A stretch of DNA of 32,306 nt from Nostoc sp. UCD121. GTDB taxonomy: Bacteria; Cyanobacteriota; Cyanobacteriia; Cyanobacteriales; Nostocaceae. The notes under the pieces were generated by a model. It was not told where the DNA came from. It ran no database searches and was given only the letters and a program-made list of their open reading frames with translations. Both the position numbers and the translations under genes were made by a program. The DNA is taken from positions 1 through 32,306 of the forward strand of contig NZ_JACKZS010000081.1 of NCBI RefSeq assembly GCF_014222285.1, given 5' to 3'. This document shows, piece by piece, positions 24,824-32,306 of the stretch. Each line of letters begins with the position of its first letter. Within the stretch, counting starts at the first letter, position 1.

Positions 24824-24994
24824 TCATCTACGCGGATTAATAGGGTTAAAACTTACTTGCTTCGGTGGGTTTTGTCTCTTCGGCTTGTACTCTTGTGAGC
24901 AATCATCTGGTAAATTAGCCTAAAACTTTGGCCTTGCGCCAGGATAAGGATCTCGCATATTACCTTTAGAAGTAGCATTTTTATTTTTTTGCAT
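24824..24994 (-). pseudogene. 56-codon mini-gene interrupted by an amber codon
   Basis: Reading the minus strand from ATG 24994 gives 24 codons (MQKNKNATSKGNMRDPYPGA, then RPKF), a TAG at 24920-24922, and then in the same frame 31 more codons (ANLPDDCSQEYKPKRQNPPK, then QVSFNPINPRR) ending in TGA at 24824-24826. Both halves have the same basic, Pro/Asn/Lys-rich character, which suggests one short protein broken by a single TGG- or CAG-to-TAG change. The ATG lies only 12 nt from the tex start on the other strand. Family not recognised. It could also be a real 24-residue peptide or coincidence. Confidence 0.4.
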
Positions 24995-25006
24995 TTTACA
25001 CACCTA

Positions 25007-27166
25007 ATGCTGAACATTCCTCAACTACTGGCGACTGAAATAAATCTCAAACCTCATCAGGTGCAAAACGCGCTGGAACTTTTGGCGGAGGGTGCAACAA
25101 TTCCCTTTATTGCACGTTATCGTAAAGAGCGCACCGATGAAATGAATGAAGTGCAACTACGTGAACTGGCTGATCGATATACTTATTTAACAGAACTGGA
25201 AGAAAGAAAATCGGTGATTTTAAGTGCGATCGCGCAACAAGGTAAACTCACAGATGAACTCAAAGCCAAAATCTCATCCTGCTTACAAAAAACCGAACTT
25301 GAGGATTTATACTTACCCTATCGGCCAAAGCGCCGCACCCGCGCCACTATCGCCAGAGAAAAAGGACTCGAACCACTGGCAGAATTCATCAAATCTTTAA
25401 ATATCAAAAATGCTGCAACGGCTTCCTTGGAAGAAGAAGCGGCTAAGTATATTTCGGAAACCACGGGAGTCAAAACAGCAGAAGAGGCGCTTAAAGGTGC
25501 TGCTGATATTTTAGCGGAAGAAGTCGCTGAAAAGGCTGAACTACGGTCATATATTCGCGATTATCTTTTAGAAGAAGGGGTATTTGTCTCCCGCATTAAA
25601 GATGATTATCCCGAAGGTACAACCAAATTTGAGATGTACCGTAACTATCAAATTAGGGTAAAAAATATTGCACCCCATAATATGCTGGCATTGTGTCGGG
25701 GTGAAACCGAAAAAATATTAAGCTTTGAAATCGCTTTCGATGAAGATACGGTACTTTACTATCTGGAGTCGAAAGAAATTAAAACCAAAGTTCGGCCAAT
25801 TCGTGATTTTTATCAGGCGATGTTGAAGGATGCGTTCAACCGTTTGATGAAAGTCTCTCTAATGGGAGAGGTAATTTCTGAGAAAAAAATCTATGCAGAC
25901 ATAGAGTCAATCAAGACATTTGAAACTAATCTGCGAGAGTTGTTGCTGTCTGCACCAGCCGGAATGAAACCAACCTTGGCTATAGACCCTGGATTTAGAA
26001 CTGGGTGTAAAGTTGCTGTCCTCGACCAAACAGGGAAATTTTTGGAATATCAAGCGGTTTTTCCCCACCAAGCGGCTGAACAACGCGCGAAAGCAGCACA
26101 AACAGTCAAAAATCTGATTGAAAAGTATAAAATTGAATTAATCGCCATCGGTAACGGTACAGCATCCCGCGAGACAGAAGAATTTGTGACGCAAGTATTG
26201 CAAACAATAGAACGTAAACCCGTTAAGGTAATGGTGAATGAGTCTGGTGCATCTATATATTCTGCGAGTACTGTAGCGCTAGAAGAGTTTCCCGATTTAG
26301 ATATTACCGTGCGCGGTGCCATTAGCATCGGCCGCCGTTTGCAAGACCCTTTGGCGGAACTAGTAAAAATCGATCCCAAATCCATTGGTGTTGGACAATA
26401 TCAACACGATGTCGATCAGAAGTTGTTGAAAAAGAAATTGGATGATACTGTAGAAAGCTGCGTTAACTACGTTGGGGTAGATTTGAATACTGCCTCCAAA
26501 GAACTTCTGACTTCCGTCTCTGGGATTACAGCAGCAGTTGCCAATAATATTGTCGCCTATCGCAACCAGAATGGAGCCTTTAAAAATCGCCGCCAATTAT
26601 TGAAAGTCCCGAAGCTGGGGCCGAAGGCTTTTGAACAAGCAGCAGGTTTTCTACGGATTCGCGGCGGTGACAACCCATTAGATAATACAGCAGTGCATCC
26701 AGAGAGTTATTCTGTAGTAGAAGCGATCGCATCTGATCTAAATGTGCCATTAAATCAGGTAACACAAATTGCCGAAAAACTCAAAAAGACTAACCTGAAG
26801 AAATACGTTACTGATAACGTCGGCGAACCCACACTGCGCGACATCCTCAGCGAACTAGAAAAACCAGGTAGAGATCCCCGTGCTGAGTTTAAGTATGCCA
26901 CCTTCAAAGAAGGAATTAAGGAAATCAGAGACTTAAAGGTGGGAATGGAACTAGAAGGAATCGTGACAAATGTCGCCAACTTTGGGGCTTTTGTTGATAT
27001 CGGCGTACATCAAGATGGCTTAGTGCATATATCCCAACTTACTGATAGATTTGTAGACGATCCCAACAAAGTTGTCAAAGTCGGACAAGTAGTTAAAGTG
27101 CAGGTGTTAGAAATCAACGAGAAGCTGAAGCGGATTAGTTTGTCGATGAAAACAGTTAAACAATAA
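25007..27166 (+). CDS. tex: Tex-type RNA-binding transcription accessory protein
   Basis: 720 codons including stop from ATG 25007; the frame also allows a TTG 18 nt earlier. The order of Tex domains is visible: the N-terminal helical part (NALELLAEGATIPFIARYRK; YLPYRPKRRTRATIA), a YqgF/RNase-H-like fold (LAIDPGFRTGCKVAVLD near residue 323), helix-hairpin-helix segments (ELLTSVSGITAAVANNIVAY; LLKVPKLGPKAFEQAAGF) and a C-terminal S1 domain (GIVTNVANFGAFVDIGVHQD). Tex/Spt6-like proteins bind nucleic acid and act in transcription, through a mechanism not fully defined in bacteria. The ferredoxin gene starts 13 nt after its stop, so the two probably share a transcript. Confidence 0.95.
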   Translation: MLNIPQLLATEINLKPHQVQNALELLAEGATIPFIARYRKERTDEMNEVQLRELADRYTYLTELEERKSVILSAIAQQGKLTDELKAKISSCLQKTELEDLYLPYRPKRRTRATIAREKGLEPLAEFIKSLNIKNAATASLEEEAAKYISETTGVKTAEEALKGAADILAEEVAEKAELRSYIRDYLLEEGVFVSRIKDDYPEGTTKFEMYRNYQIRVKNIAPHNMLALCRGETEKILSFEIAFDEDTVLYYLESKEIKTKVRPIRDFYQAMLKDAFNRLMKVSLMGEVISEKKIYADIESIKTFETNLRELLLSAPAGMKPTLAIDPGFRTGCKVAVLDQTGKFLEYQAVFPHQAAEQRAKAAQTVKNLIEKYKIELIAIGNGTASRETEEFVTQVLQTIERKPVKVMVNESGASIYSASTVALEEFPDLDITVRGAISIGRRLQDPLAELVKIDPKSIGVGQYQHDVDQKLLKKKLDDTVESCVNYVGVDLNTASKELLTSVSGITAAVANNIVAYRNQNGAFKNRRQLLKVPKLGPKAFEQAAGFLRIRGGDNPLDNTAVHPESYSVVEAIASDLNVPLNQVTQIAEKLKKTNLKKYVTDNVGEPTLRDILSELEKPGRDPRAEFKYATFKEGIKEIRDLKVGMELEGIVTNVANFGAFVDIGVHQDGLVHISQLTDRFVDDPNKVVKVGQVVKVQVLEINEKLKRISLSMKTVKQ

Positions 27167-27179
27167 TTAGAAACAGCAG

Positions 27180-27521
27180 ATGGTAGTTTATCAAGTTCGA
27201 TTCATCAATCCTACACTTGGGTTAGATCGCACCATTCAAGTACCAGACGATCAATATATTCTGGATATAGCAGAAGAAGCTGGTATCCGTCTACCATCTG
27301 GGTGTAAACAAGGCGAATGTTCTGCTTGTATTGCTAAACTCATTAGCGGTGAAGTTAATCAAAGCGAGCAGAAATTTCTGCGCCCAAATGAAATACAAGC
27401 TGGTTATGTTGTTACTTGTGTAACTTACCCCTTGTCTCATTGCACTTTAGAAACCCATCAAGAACAAGTCTTATATAAGTCAGCCCTTTACTATAAGCCT
27501 GAGTCTGGAAAATCTGATTAA
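27180..27521 (+). CDS. Plant-type [2Fe-2S] ferredoxin
   Basis: 113 residues. Cluster ligands C42, C47, C50 and C80 follow the plant-type CX4CX2CX29C spacing (GCKQGECSAC ... VVTC). Carries one electron at low potential in the cytoplasm. It is longer than photosynthetic PetF (about 98 residues) through an extension after the last ligand (TLETHQEQVLYKSALYYKPE), so it is probably a specialised paralogue, not the main photosynthetic ferredoxin; I leave the symbol blank. It follows tex after 13 nt with no visible promoter between. Confidence 0.9.
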   Translation: MVVYQVRFINPTLGLDRTIQVPDDQYILDIAEEAGIRLPSGCKQGECSACIAKLISGEVNQSEQKFLRPNEIQAGYVVTCVTYPLSHCTLETHQEQVLYKSALYYKPESGKSD

Positions 27522-27539
27522 ATTAATCTTAAATTCGTA

Positions 27540-27570
27540 GGGTGCATTAAACAAAAAAATTAACGCACCC
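27540..27570 (+). terminator. Hairpin after the ferredoxin gene
   Basis: GGGTGCATTAA (27540-27550) and TTAACGCACCC (27560-27570) pair over 10 of 11 positions around an A-rich loop. It begins 18 nt after the ferredoxin stop. The T-tract is weak, and GGGTGCGTTAA-type hairpins are common Nostoc spacer repeats, so termination is likely but not proven. Confidence 0.55.
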
Positions 27571-27744
27571 TTGAAAATATGGTATCACAGTAGGGGCGCA
27601 TCAATATGATAACCACTAACTATAGTTTTCTCAATAATAGACCTAATGGTAGAAGGAAATTCTATCTTGCAAGAGAGGTGAAAGCCTGGCACATAGTTAA
27701 AGATGAGATAAGAAGTTACAAACAAAAAAGATTAGGTCAGAAAA

Positions 27745-28143
27745 ATGTTGACACCATTATTAACCGCCCTAGCTACAGCTTTGAGCCTGTTGATTGTTGA
27801 TTTAGTTGTTCCAGGCGTTAATATTGCTAATTTCCCCGCAGCTTTGATTGCCGCTTTAGTAATTGGTCTAATTAACGGTTCAGTTAAACCAGTACTGTCT
27901 GCTCTCTCCCTACCACTTAACTTTCTATCATTTGGAGCATTTTCGCTCGTCGTCAACGGTTTATGTTTTTGGTTAGCAGCAGTGCTAGTTCCTGGTTTCT
28001 CAGTCAGTGGGATTATTGGTTTCCTTCTTGGGCCAGTGATTCTAACCTTTGCTAACACTTTCATTAATAACTACTTTGTTGAAAGAAACCTTTTAACCAG
28101 CAGTGGTGATGTAAAAAGCCAAAATGAATTACCTTCTAGATAA
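27745..28143 (+). CDS. Phage-holin-family (PF04020/YvlD-like) membrane protein
   Basis: 132 residues with four hydrophobic helices: LLTALATALSLLIVDLVVPG, FPAALIAALVIGLINGSV, SFGAFSLVVNGLCFWLAAVL and SGIIGFLLGPVILTFANTF. The GLINGSVKPVLSALSLPLNF segment between helices is the mark of this family, named after a mycobacteriophage holin but widespread in non-phage bacterial membranes. Nothing phage-like lies nearby, so a stress-related housekeeping membrane role (as for YvlD) is more likely than lysis. The ATG at 27745 lacks a strong ribosome-binding site. Confidence 0.82.
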   Translation: MLTPLLTALATALSLLIVDLVVPGVNIANFPAALIAALVIGLINGSVKPVLSALSLPLNFLSFGAFSLVVNGLCFWLAAVLVPGFSVSGIIGFLLGPVILTFANTFINNYFVERNLLTSSGDVKSQNELPSR

Positions 28144-28272
28144 ATATTAAAAGGGGTAGAAATAGTAATTTCATCAATTTTCTACTCCATAAAAAATATC
28201 TGAAGGTGGATTTACTAAATCTGTATCTTCAAAGAATGTAACTAAAGAAAATCACAAAAATACAGCAAAATC

Positions 28273-28464
28273 ATGAAATTAGTTCGTTATCTTCTAGGTT
28301 TGTTAGTGCCTCCTTTAGGCGTTTTCCTGACAGTTGGAATTGGCCCTACATTGTTTATCAATATTTTGCTCACAGTTCTAGGCTGGCTACCCGGCAGTAT
28401 TCATGCAATTTGGGTCATAGCCAAGCATGATGAACAACTAAATCGAGAAAGTGGTATTTACTAA
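28273..28464 (+). CDS. Pmp3/YqaE family membrane proteolipid
   Basis: 63 residues, two hydrophobic helices (YLLGLLVPPLGVFLTVG and LFINILLTVLGWLPGSIHAI) with the family PPLGVFL and LGWLPGSIHAIWVI motifs. Members (UPF0057) are tiny membrane proteins linked to salt, cold and membrane-potential stress in plants, yeast and bacteria. It follows the holin-family gene on the same strand after 129 nt, so the two membrane-stress-type genes may be expressed together. Confidence 0.88.
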   Translation: MKLVRYLLGLLVPPLGVFLTVGIGPTLFINILLTVLGWLPGSIHAIWVIAKHDEQLNRESGIY

Positions 28465-28501
28465 TACGCAAGAGAAAATTGGTAAATATTAAATATTAAG
28501 T

Positions 28502-28535
28502 ATGGTGCGTTACGCTTAAAACCGTAACGCACCAT
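28502..28535. terminator. 13-bp perfect hairpin after the Pmp3 gene
   Basis: ATGGTGCGTTACG (28502-28514) and CGTAACGCACCAT (28523-28535) are perfect reverse complements with an 8-nt loop. It is followed by TTTCATTTTG, so it may terminate the upstream transcript. It is of the same GGTGCGTTA class as the hairpin at 27540-27570, pointing to a repeated element. Confidence 0.65.
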
Positions 28536-28646
28536 TTCATTTTGTACCAATTCCAAATTTAACTTGTATAATTAGTGGACAATTAGTTGTGTGTAGAATT
28601 CAAAAATTAGTCCATACAAGCTAGAAAAGCAGAGTGCTAAATCGAA

Positions 28647-28676
28647 TTGTTAGTACTACATACAGCATTATATAAT
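28647..28676 (+). promoter_or_regulatory. Sigma70-type promoter
   Basis: TTGTTA (28647-28652) and a perfect TATAAT (28671-28676) are 18 nt apart. Transcription would begin near 28683, leaving a leader of about 180 nt before the ATG at 28863. This is the clearest promoter I saw in the window. Confidence 0.6.
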
Positions 28677-28682
28677 AAGTTT

Positions 28683-28862
28683 TGCGGCGTGGAACCTAGT
28701 GTGACTCAAACACTAGTACGAGAAATTACTAATGATTTGCGTCCTGCTACAACATAAAGGGAACTTGCGGTTTGAGTCCGTCACTTACTGACCCCGGCGT
28801 TAAATGTAGGTAGTTCGCTTGTGTTGTATCCGTTATTCAAAGTTTTTGAGAGGTGAATTGTA
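28683..28862 (+). ncRNA. Candidate structured leader RNA (possible kissing loop)
   Basis: Hairpin 1 is CTAGTGT-[GACTCAA]-ACACTAG (28696-28716, 7 bp, 7-nt loop). Hairpin 2 is GCGG-[TTTGAGT]-CCGT (28767-28781, 4 bp with one G-U, 7-nt loop). The loops are complementary over 6 nt (ACTCAA with TTGAGT), and the match extends to GACTCAAAC/GTTTGAGTC, 9 nt, if hairpin 2 opens. A small stem AGTA/TACT (28715-28730, overlapping the foot of hairpin 1) lies between. The start codon is preceded by GAGAGGTG. It could be a regulatory leader or a separate small RNA; it matches no riboswitch class I know. Confidence 0.35.
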
Positions 28863-29309
28863 ATGTCTAATCTTCGAGAAGGAATGCCCGTACTTGCCCG
28901 TCATGAGGGAGATTGGGTAGGAACTTATACATTAATTGATACAACAGGAAAAATCCTCGACAGTTATGAGTCTTACTTAAGCTGTCAATTTCCAGAAAAT
29001 GGCCCTCATCCCTACTATCAAATCAATCGCTACAAGTGGTCTGATGGGAAAGAAGAAAAGCATGAATTTCCAGGAAGCTATAAAGATAATAAACTCTGGT
29101 TTGACACCGAGCGCATCCAAGGAAAAGCCTGGGAAATTGATGATTCTGTTGTGATTTTGTGGTTTAGTTATAAAACTAACCCAGAAATAAGTTTATACGA
29201 AATGATCTACATTAGTCCCGACAGCAATAATCGTGCCCGTACTTGGCATTGGTTTAAGAATAATAAAATCTTTCAACGCACCTTAATTCAAGAAGAACGG
29301 CTAAGATAG
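28863..29309 (+). CDS. Conserved-looking soluble protein, unknown (calycin-like?)
   Basis: 148 residues; ATG 28863 with GAGAGGTG about 7 nt upstream. It is rich in aromatic, beta-forming segments (HEGDWVGTYTLIDTTGKILD; YYQINRYKWSDGKEEKHEFP; DSVVILWFSYK; RARTWHWFKNNKIFQRT). The GDWxGxY opening and alternating strands resemble small beta-barrel (calycin/lipocalin-like, DUF3598-type) proteins, but I cannot fix the family. No signal peptide or TM helix. The gene has its own promoter and a long structured leader, so it is probably regulated separately from its neighbours. Confidence 0.6.
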   Translation: MSNLREGMPVLARHEGDWVGTYTLIDTTGKILDSYESYLSCQFPENGPHPYYQINRYKWSDGKEEKHEFPGSYKDNKLWFDTERIQGKAWEIDDSVVILWFSYKTNPEISLYEMIYISPDSNNRARTWHWFKNNKIFQRTLIQEERLR

Positions 29310-29434
29310 TAATTTCTGTTTTCCGAGATCATCAATCATTATTCTCTAGTCCGCGCAGGCGGACTTTGTTTGTGTAGCCACAGCTTCAAATGCTTAGGCT
29401 TTCATCTCAAATTTCAACTTAGTAAGGTACAAGT

Positions 29435-30826
29435 ATGGCAAAAGGTGACAAAATAAACTTTTCTACTCCTAGTGGTTTCCCAGAATTTCTGCCTAATGAA
29501 AAGCGTCTAGAATTATATTTGCTAGATATCATCCGTAGAGTTTTTGAAAGCTATGGATTTACGCCCATAGAAACACCTGCTGTAGAACGTTTAGAAGTGC
29601 TGCAAGCTAAAGGAAATCAAGGCGATAATATCATTTATGGCATTGACCCCATTCTGCCACCAAATCGACAAGCCGAGAGAGATAAATCGGGCGAAACGGG
29701 TTCGGAAGCAAGAGCATTAAAGTTTGATCAAACAGTTCCTTTAGCAGCTTATATTGCCCGTCACCTGAATGAGTTAACCTTTCCCTTTGCCCGCTACCAA
29801 ATGGATGTGGTTTTTCGAGGAGAACGCGCGAAAGATGGGCGTTTTCGTCAGTTCCGCCAGTGTGATATTGATGTAGTTGCTCGTCGTGAACTGAGCTTGC
29901 TCTATGATGCTCAAATGCCTGCAATTATCACTGAGATATTTGAATCAATAAATATTGGTAATTTTTTGATTCGCATCAATAATCGTAAAGTTCTTACAGG
30001 TTTTTTTAAGTCAGTAGGAATTACTGAAAATAAAATTAAATCGTGTATTAGTATTGTTGATAATTTAGAAAAAATTGGTGAAAGTAAGGTAAAACAAGAG
30101 TTAGAAAAAGAGGAAGTTTCAGGAGAACAGACTCAAAAAATTATTGATTTTATTAAAATTGATGGTTCTGTTGATGAAGTATTAAATAAACTTAAGAATC
30201 TCACCCAAAACTTGCCAGAAACCGAGCAATTAAGCCTGGGAATTAGCGAATTAGAAACGGTAATTACAGGCGTGCGTAATCTCGGAGTGGCCGAGAATCG
30301 TTTCTGTATTGATTTATCCATTGCCCGTGGTCTTGATTACTATACTGGCACAGTTTACGAAACAACCTTATTAGGACATGAAGCTTTAGGTAGCATCTGT
30401 TCTGGCGGGAGATATGAAGAATTAGTTGGGATATTCTTGGGTGAAAAAATGCCTGGTGTAGGCATTTCTATTGGTTTAACTCGCTTAATTAGTCGATTGT
30501 TAAAAGCTGGTATTCTTAGTACTTTATCTGCTACACCAGCCCAGGTTATGGTAGTGAATATGCAAGAAGATTTAATGCCAACTTATTTAAAAGTTTCGCA
30601 ACATCTGCGTCAGTGTGGGATTAATGTTATCACTAACTTTGATAAGCGTCCCTTGGGTAAACAATTTCAGCTAGCCGATAAACAAGGAATTCAATTTTGT
30701 GTAATTATTGGTTCTGAGGAAGCAGCAACACAAAAGTCTTCCCTGAAAGATTTGAAAACAGGTGAGCAAGTAGAAGTGTTATTGGTAGATTTGGCTGAGG
30801 AAGTTAAAAAAAGGCTTGCTTTATAA
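29435..30826 (+). CDS. hisS: Histidyl-tRNA synthetase
   Basis: 463 residues, class II synthetase that charges tRNA-His. Motif 2 is FRGERAKDGRFRQFRQCDID, the histidine-binding signature is ARGLDYYTGTVYETTL, and motif 3 region GVGISIGLTRLI follows; the C-terminal anticodon-binding domain starts near residue 370 (PAQVMVVNMQEDLMPTYLKV). The FRGERAKDGRFRQ variant and the N-terminus KINFSTPSGFPEFLP match the form I recall for Nostoc HisS, so this should be the housekeeping enzyme. ATG 29435 has AAGG upstream. No T-box-like leader is seen. Confidence 0.94.
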   Translation: MAKGDKINFSTPSGFPEFLPNEKRLELYLLDIIRRVFESYGFTPIETPAVERLEVLQAKGNQGDNIIYGIDPILPPNRQAERDKSGETGSEARALKFDQTVPLAAYIARHLNELTFPFARYQMDVVFRGERAKDGRFRQFRQCDIDVVARRELSLLYDAQMPAIITEIFESINIGNFLIRINNRKVLTGFFKSVGITENKIKSCISIVDNLEKIGESKVKQELEKEEVSGEQTQKIIDFIKIDGSVDEVLNKLKNLTQNLPETEQLSLGISELETVITGVRNLGVAENRFCIDLSIARGLDYYTGTVYETTLLGHEALGSICSGGRYEELVGIFLGEKMPGVGISIGLTRLISRLLKAGILSTLSATPAQVMVVNMQEDLMPTYLKVSQHLRQCGINVITNFDKRPLGKQFQLADKQGIQFCVIIGSEEAATQKSSLKDLKTGEQVEVLLVDLAEEVKKRLAL

Positions 30827-31237
30827 GATACAAAAATTCTAAGGCTAGGTTGGGTTTAATTCCTGATGCTATTGGCGAATTATTTATTAATATTGTAATT
30901 CAACGATAAACTTGTCGTTTATAAAAATATTGATTTTCCCTTAGCAAACCAAGCTACAAAAAAATCAAGTTTTTTAGTGCTTTAAAGTATAAAGTTATAT
31001 TTTGCCAACAGTATCAGGAACAAGAACTAACCTTGTATCTTATAAGAAGTGGTAGACCCTCACAACTTGGTCAACAAAGACCGCTTTATAGCAGGATTCA
31101 CCACAACAATCTCCTAAACAGAACTCGAACAATCCCCGGGTTCAAAACTTTCAACACTCTTATTTTTTAGTGAAATTTTATCCTTCAAAAACCCAAGACT
31201 ATACAAACTTTGTAATAAAATAATTCACCTTACTTAT
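30827..31237. other. Intergenic region between convergent hisS and nadC
   Basis: 411 bp between the 3' ends of hisS (plus) and nadC (minus). AT-rich with short imperfect stems only. A GGGTTCAAAAC string near 31139 resembles a tRNA T-loop but cannot pair as one. Nothing functional recognised. Confidence 0.5.
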
Positions 31238-32104
31238 CTAAAGTGCAATCCTCATACTCAAATCTAACCACTTCGACTGAGTAATCGGCGCACTGCTAGA
31301 AATATAATCAACACCAGTCTCTGCCACACTGCGAATCGTCTCTAAAGTCACATTCCCTGAAGCCTCTATTTTCACCCGGCTATTCCGCTCGCGAATCAAC
31401 TGCACCGCCTCACGCATCATATTCACAGGCATATTGTCTAACATAATAATGTCAATATTGTGCTTCAAAGCTTCTTTCACCTGCTCTAAACTTTCAGTCT
31501 CTACCTCTATTGTCAAGGGATAAGGTATTTGAGAACGAATACGGCTAACTGCTTTTTCAATTCCACCTGCCGCCGCAATGTGATTATCCTTAATCATCAC
31601 TGCATCATCCAATCCCATACGGTGATTAATCGCTCCACCCACAGCAGTCGCATACTTTTCTAACAGTCTCAATCCTGGTGTAGTTTTACGCGTATCCACC
31701 AACTGAGCAGGTAAATCAGCAATTTTCTCTATATATATATTAGTGAGCGTAGCAATCCCACTCAACCGCATAGCCAAATTGAGAGCAACTCGTTCCCCCA
31801 TCAGTAGCGCATCCAGCGAACCATGAATTTCAGCTACCACCTGTCCCGACTCACACCATGTACCTTCAGGCGCAACCGCCGCAAAGCTGACTTTTTCATT
31901 CAAAATCTGAAACACCCTAGCTGCAACCGATAAGCCAGCAATTATCCCTGAAGCTTTAGCTATCCATTTAGCCGAGCCTAGCGTCACATCTTCTACTAAT
32001 AACGTATTTGTTGTGCGATCGCCCCGGCCAATATCCTCCAACAACCAGCCACGCAAAAGAGGATCTAAAACCAGCCAAGGCGGTAAAACACCAGAACTGC
32101 TCAC
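31238..32104 (-). CDS. nadC: Nicotinate-nucleotide pyrophosphorylase (carboxylating)
   Basis: 288 residues. Quinolinate phosphoribosyltransferase: quinolinate + PRPP to nicotinate mononucleotide + CO2 + PPi in de novo NAD synthesis. The family blocks are complete: EDIGRGDRTTN near residue 23, ERVALNLAMRLSGIAT, DTRKTTPGLRLLEKYA, HRMGLDDAVMIKDNH and the phosphate-binding VKIEASGNVTLETI / GVDYISSSAPITQS at the C-terminus. The start is a GTG at 32104 with AAGGA about 10 nt upstream and no in-frame ATG just above it. The quinolinate-making partners nadA/nadB are not in the window. Confidence 0.95.
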   Translation of the reverse strand: MSSSGVLPPWLVLDPLLRGWLLEDIGRGDRTTNTLLVEDVTLGSAKWIAKASGIIAGLSVAARVFQILNEKVSFAAVAPEGTWCESGQVVAEIHGSLDALLMGERVALNLAMRLSGIATLTNIYIEKIADLPAQLVDTRKTTPGLRLLEKYATAVGGAINHRMGLDDAVMIKDNHIAAAGGIEKAVSRIRSQIPYPLTIEVETESLEQVKEALKHNIDIIMLDNMPVNMMREAVQLIRERNSRVKIEASGNVTLETIRSVAETGVDYISSSAPITQSKWLDLSMRIAL

Positions 32105-32306
32105 AAATATATTGCTTCCTTAGTAACTTCCAGGAATACTATAGCTTAAAACTCTTACACTATAAGGCTTTGATGGCGATAGAAAAACGATCCAAAAGAA
32201 TTTTGGAAAAAATGGTTGACACAAGGAGGTGTGTTCGCTATATTGAATAAGTGCCTGAAGCGGAGAGCTTAAAAGCGACTCGCGAAAAGGGATACTGAAC
32301 CTTGAA

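Larger units (their letters stand above)
24315..25006. other. Spacer with MITE-like element and mini-gene remnant
   Basis: 692 bp between a minus-strand membrane protein gene and tex. Besides the MITE-like unit at 24524-24651 and the interrupted mini-gene at 24824-24994 (both listed separately), no gene or RNA recognised. Confidence 0.5.

Noticed and set aside
27606..27800. 64-codon plus-strand frame overlapping the holin-family gene
   Set aside because: It runs 56 nt into the start of a well-supported gene in another frame, lacks a ribosome-binding site and has no recognisable content; treated as chance.
27745..28143. Possible prophage remnant because of the holin-family hit
   Set aside because: The family is common in non-phage bacterial membranes and no lysis, tail, capsid or integrase gene lies nearby.
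28767..28782. T-arm-like stem with loop TTTGAGT as part of a decayed tRNA
   Set aside because: The loop lacks the TTC start of a T-loop and no acceptor or anticodon arm fits; it is better explained as hairpin 2 of the leader.
31130..31160. tRNA T-loop-like GGGTTCAAAAC near 31139
   Set aside because: The flanking bases (CCGGG and CTTTC) do not pair as a T-stem, and no acceptor, D or anticodon arms can be drawn on either strand.

Overview
The window looks like chromosome from a filamentous, heterocystous-type cyanobacterium (Nostoc/Anabaena group). The octamer GCGATCGC (HIP1) occurs more than 15 times. Intergenic spacers carry heptanucleotide tandem repeats and small palindromic elements of the kind known from Nostocales. 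Several proteins (the Ycf23/DUF561 protein, the Nostoc-type HisS, the two-gene TldD/PmbA pair) read as cyanobacterial. No tRNA, rRNA, CRISPR array, intact transposase or prophage was seen.

Layout. 1-3400: sat (ATP sulfurylase, minus), a broken Uma2-family gene (plus) followed by an orphan 3' gene fragment, then mnmA (minus). 3400-7340: a spacer with gene debris, a vanadium-haloperoxidase-type enzyme, a secreted SPOR-like protein with four 45-bp repeats, and two small membrane proteins. 7340-11630: a STAND NTPase with a vMAP-type N-terminal domain and C-terminal TPR-like repeats, an intact Uma2 protein, and a methyltransferase. 11900-15850: Ycf23-like protein, a DegT/DnrJ-type aminotransferase, a FetB-like permease without an ATPase partner, and a secreted pentapeptide-repeat protein. 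15900-19000: the pmbA/tldD pair. 19100-22410: a four-gene minus-strand cassette (GT2 glycosyltransferase, FAD oxidoreductase, two SMR/EamA half-transporters) ending in a strong intrinsic terminator. 22414-24059: 1.65 kb of AT-rich DNA without a convincing gene. 24060-27520: a small membrane protein, an amber-interrupted mini-gene divergent from tex, and tex followed closely by a [2Fe-2S] ferredoxin. 27700-32104: a holin-like membrane protein, a Pmp3/YqaE peptide, an unknown soluble protein behind a structured leader, hisS and nadC.

Housekeeping genes (sat, mnmA, tex, hisS, nadC, tldD/pmbA) alternate with accessory genes. Four places deserve most attention. The 180-nt leader before the 28863 gene has a good promoter and two 7-nt hairpin loops that are complementary to each other (possible kissing-loop RNA). 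The vMAP-STAND protein has repeated motifs just upstream of its promoter region. The GT2/FAD/SMR/SMR cassette resembles part of an undecaprenyl-phosphate-sugar pathway. A 56-codon mini-ORF beside tex is interrupted by one in-frame amber codon. All function calls come from reading motifs by eye; no database search was run.
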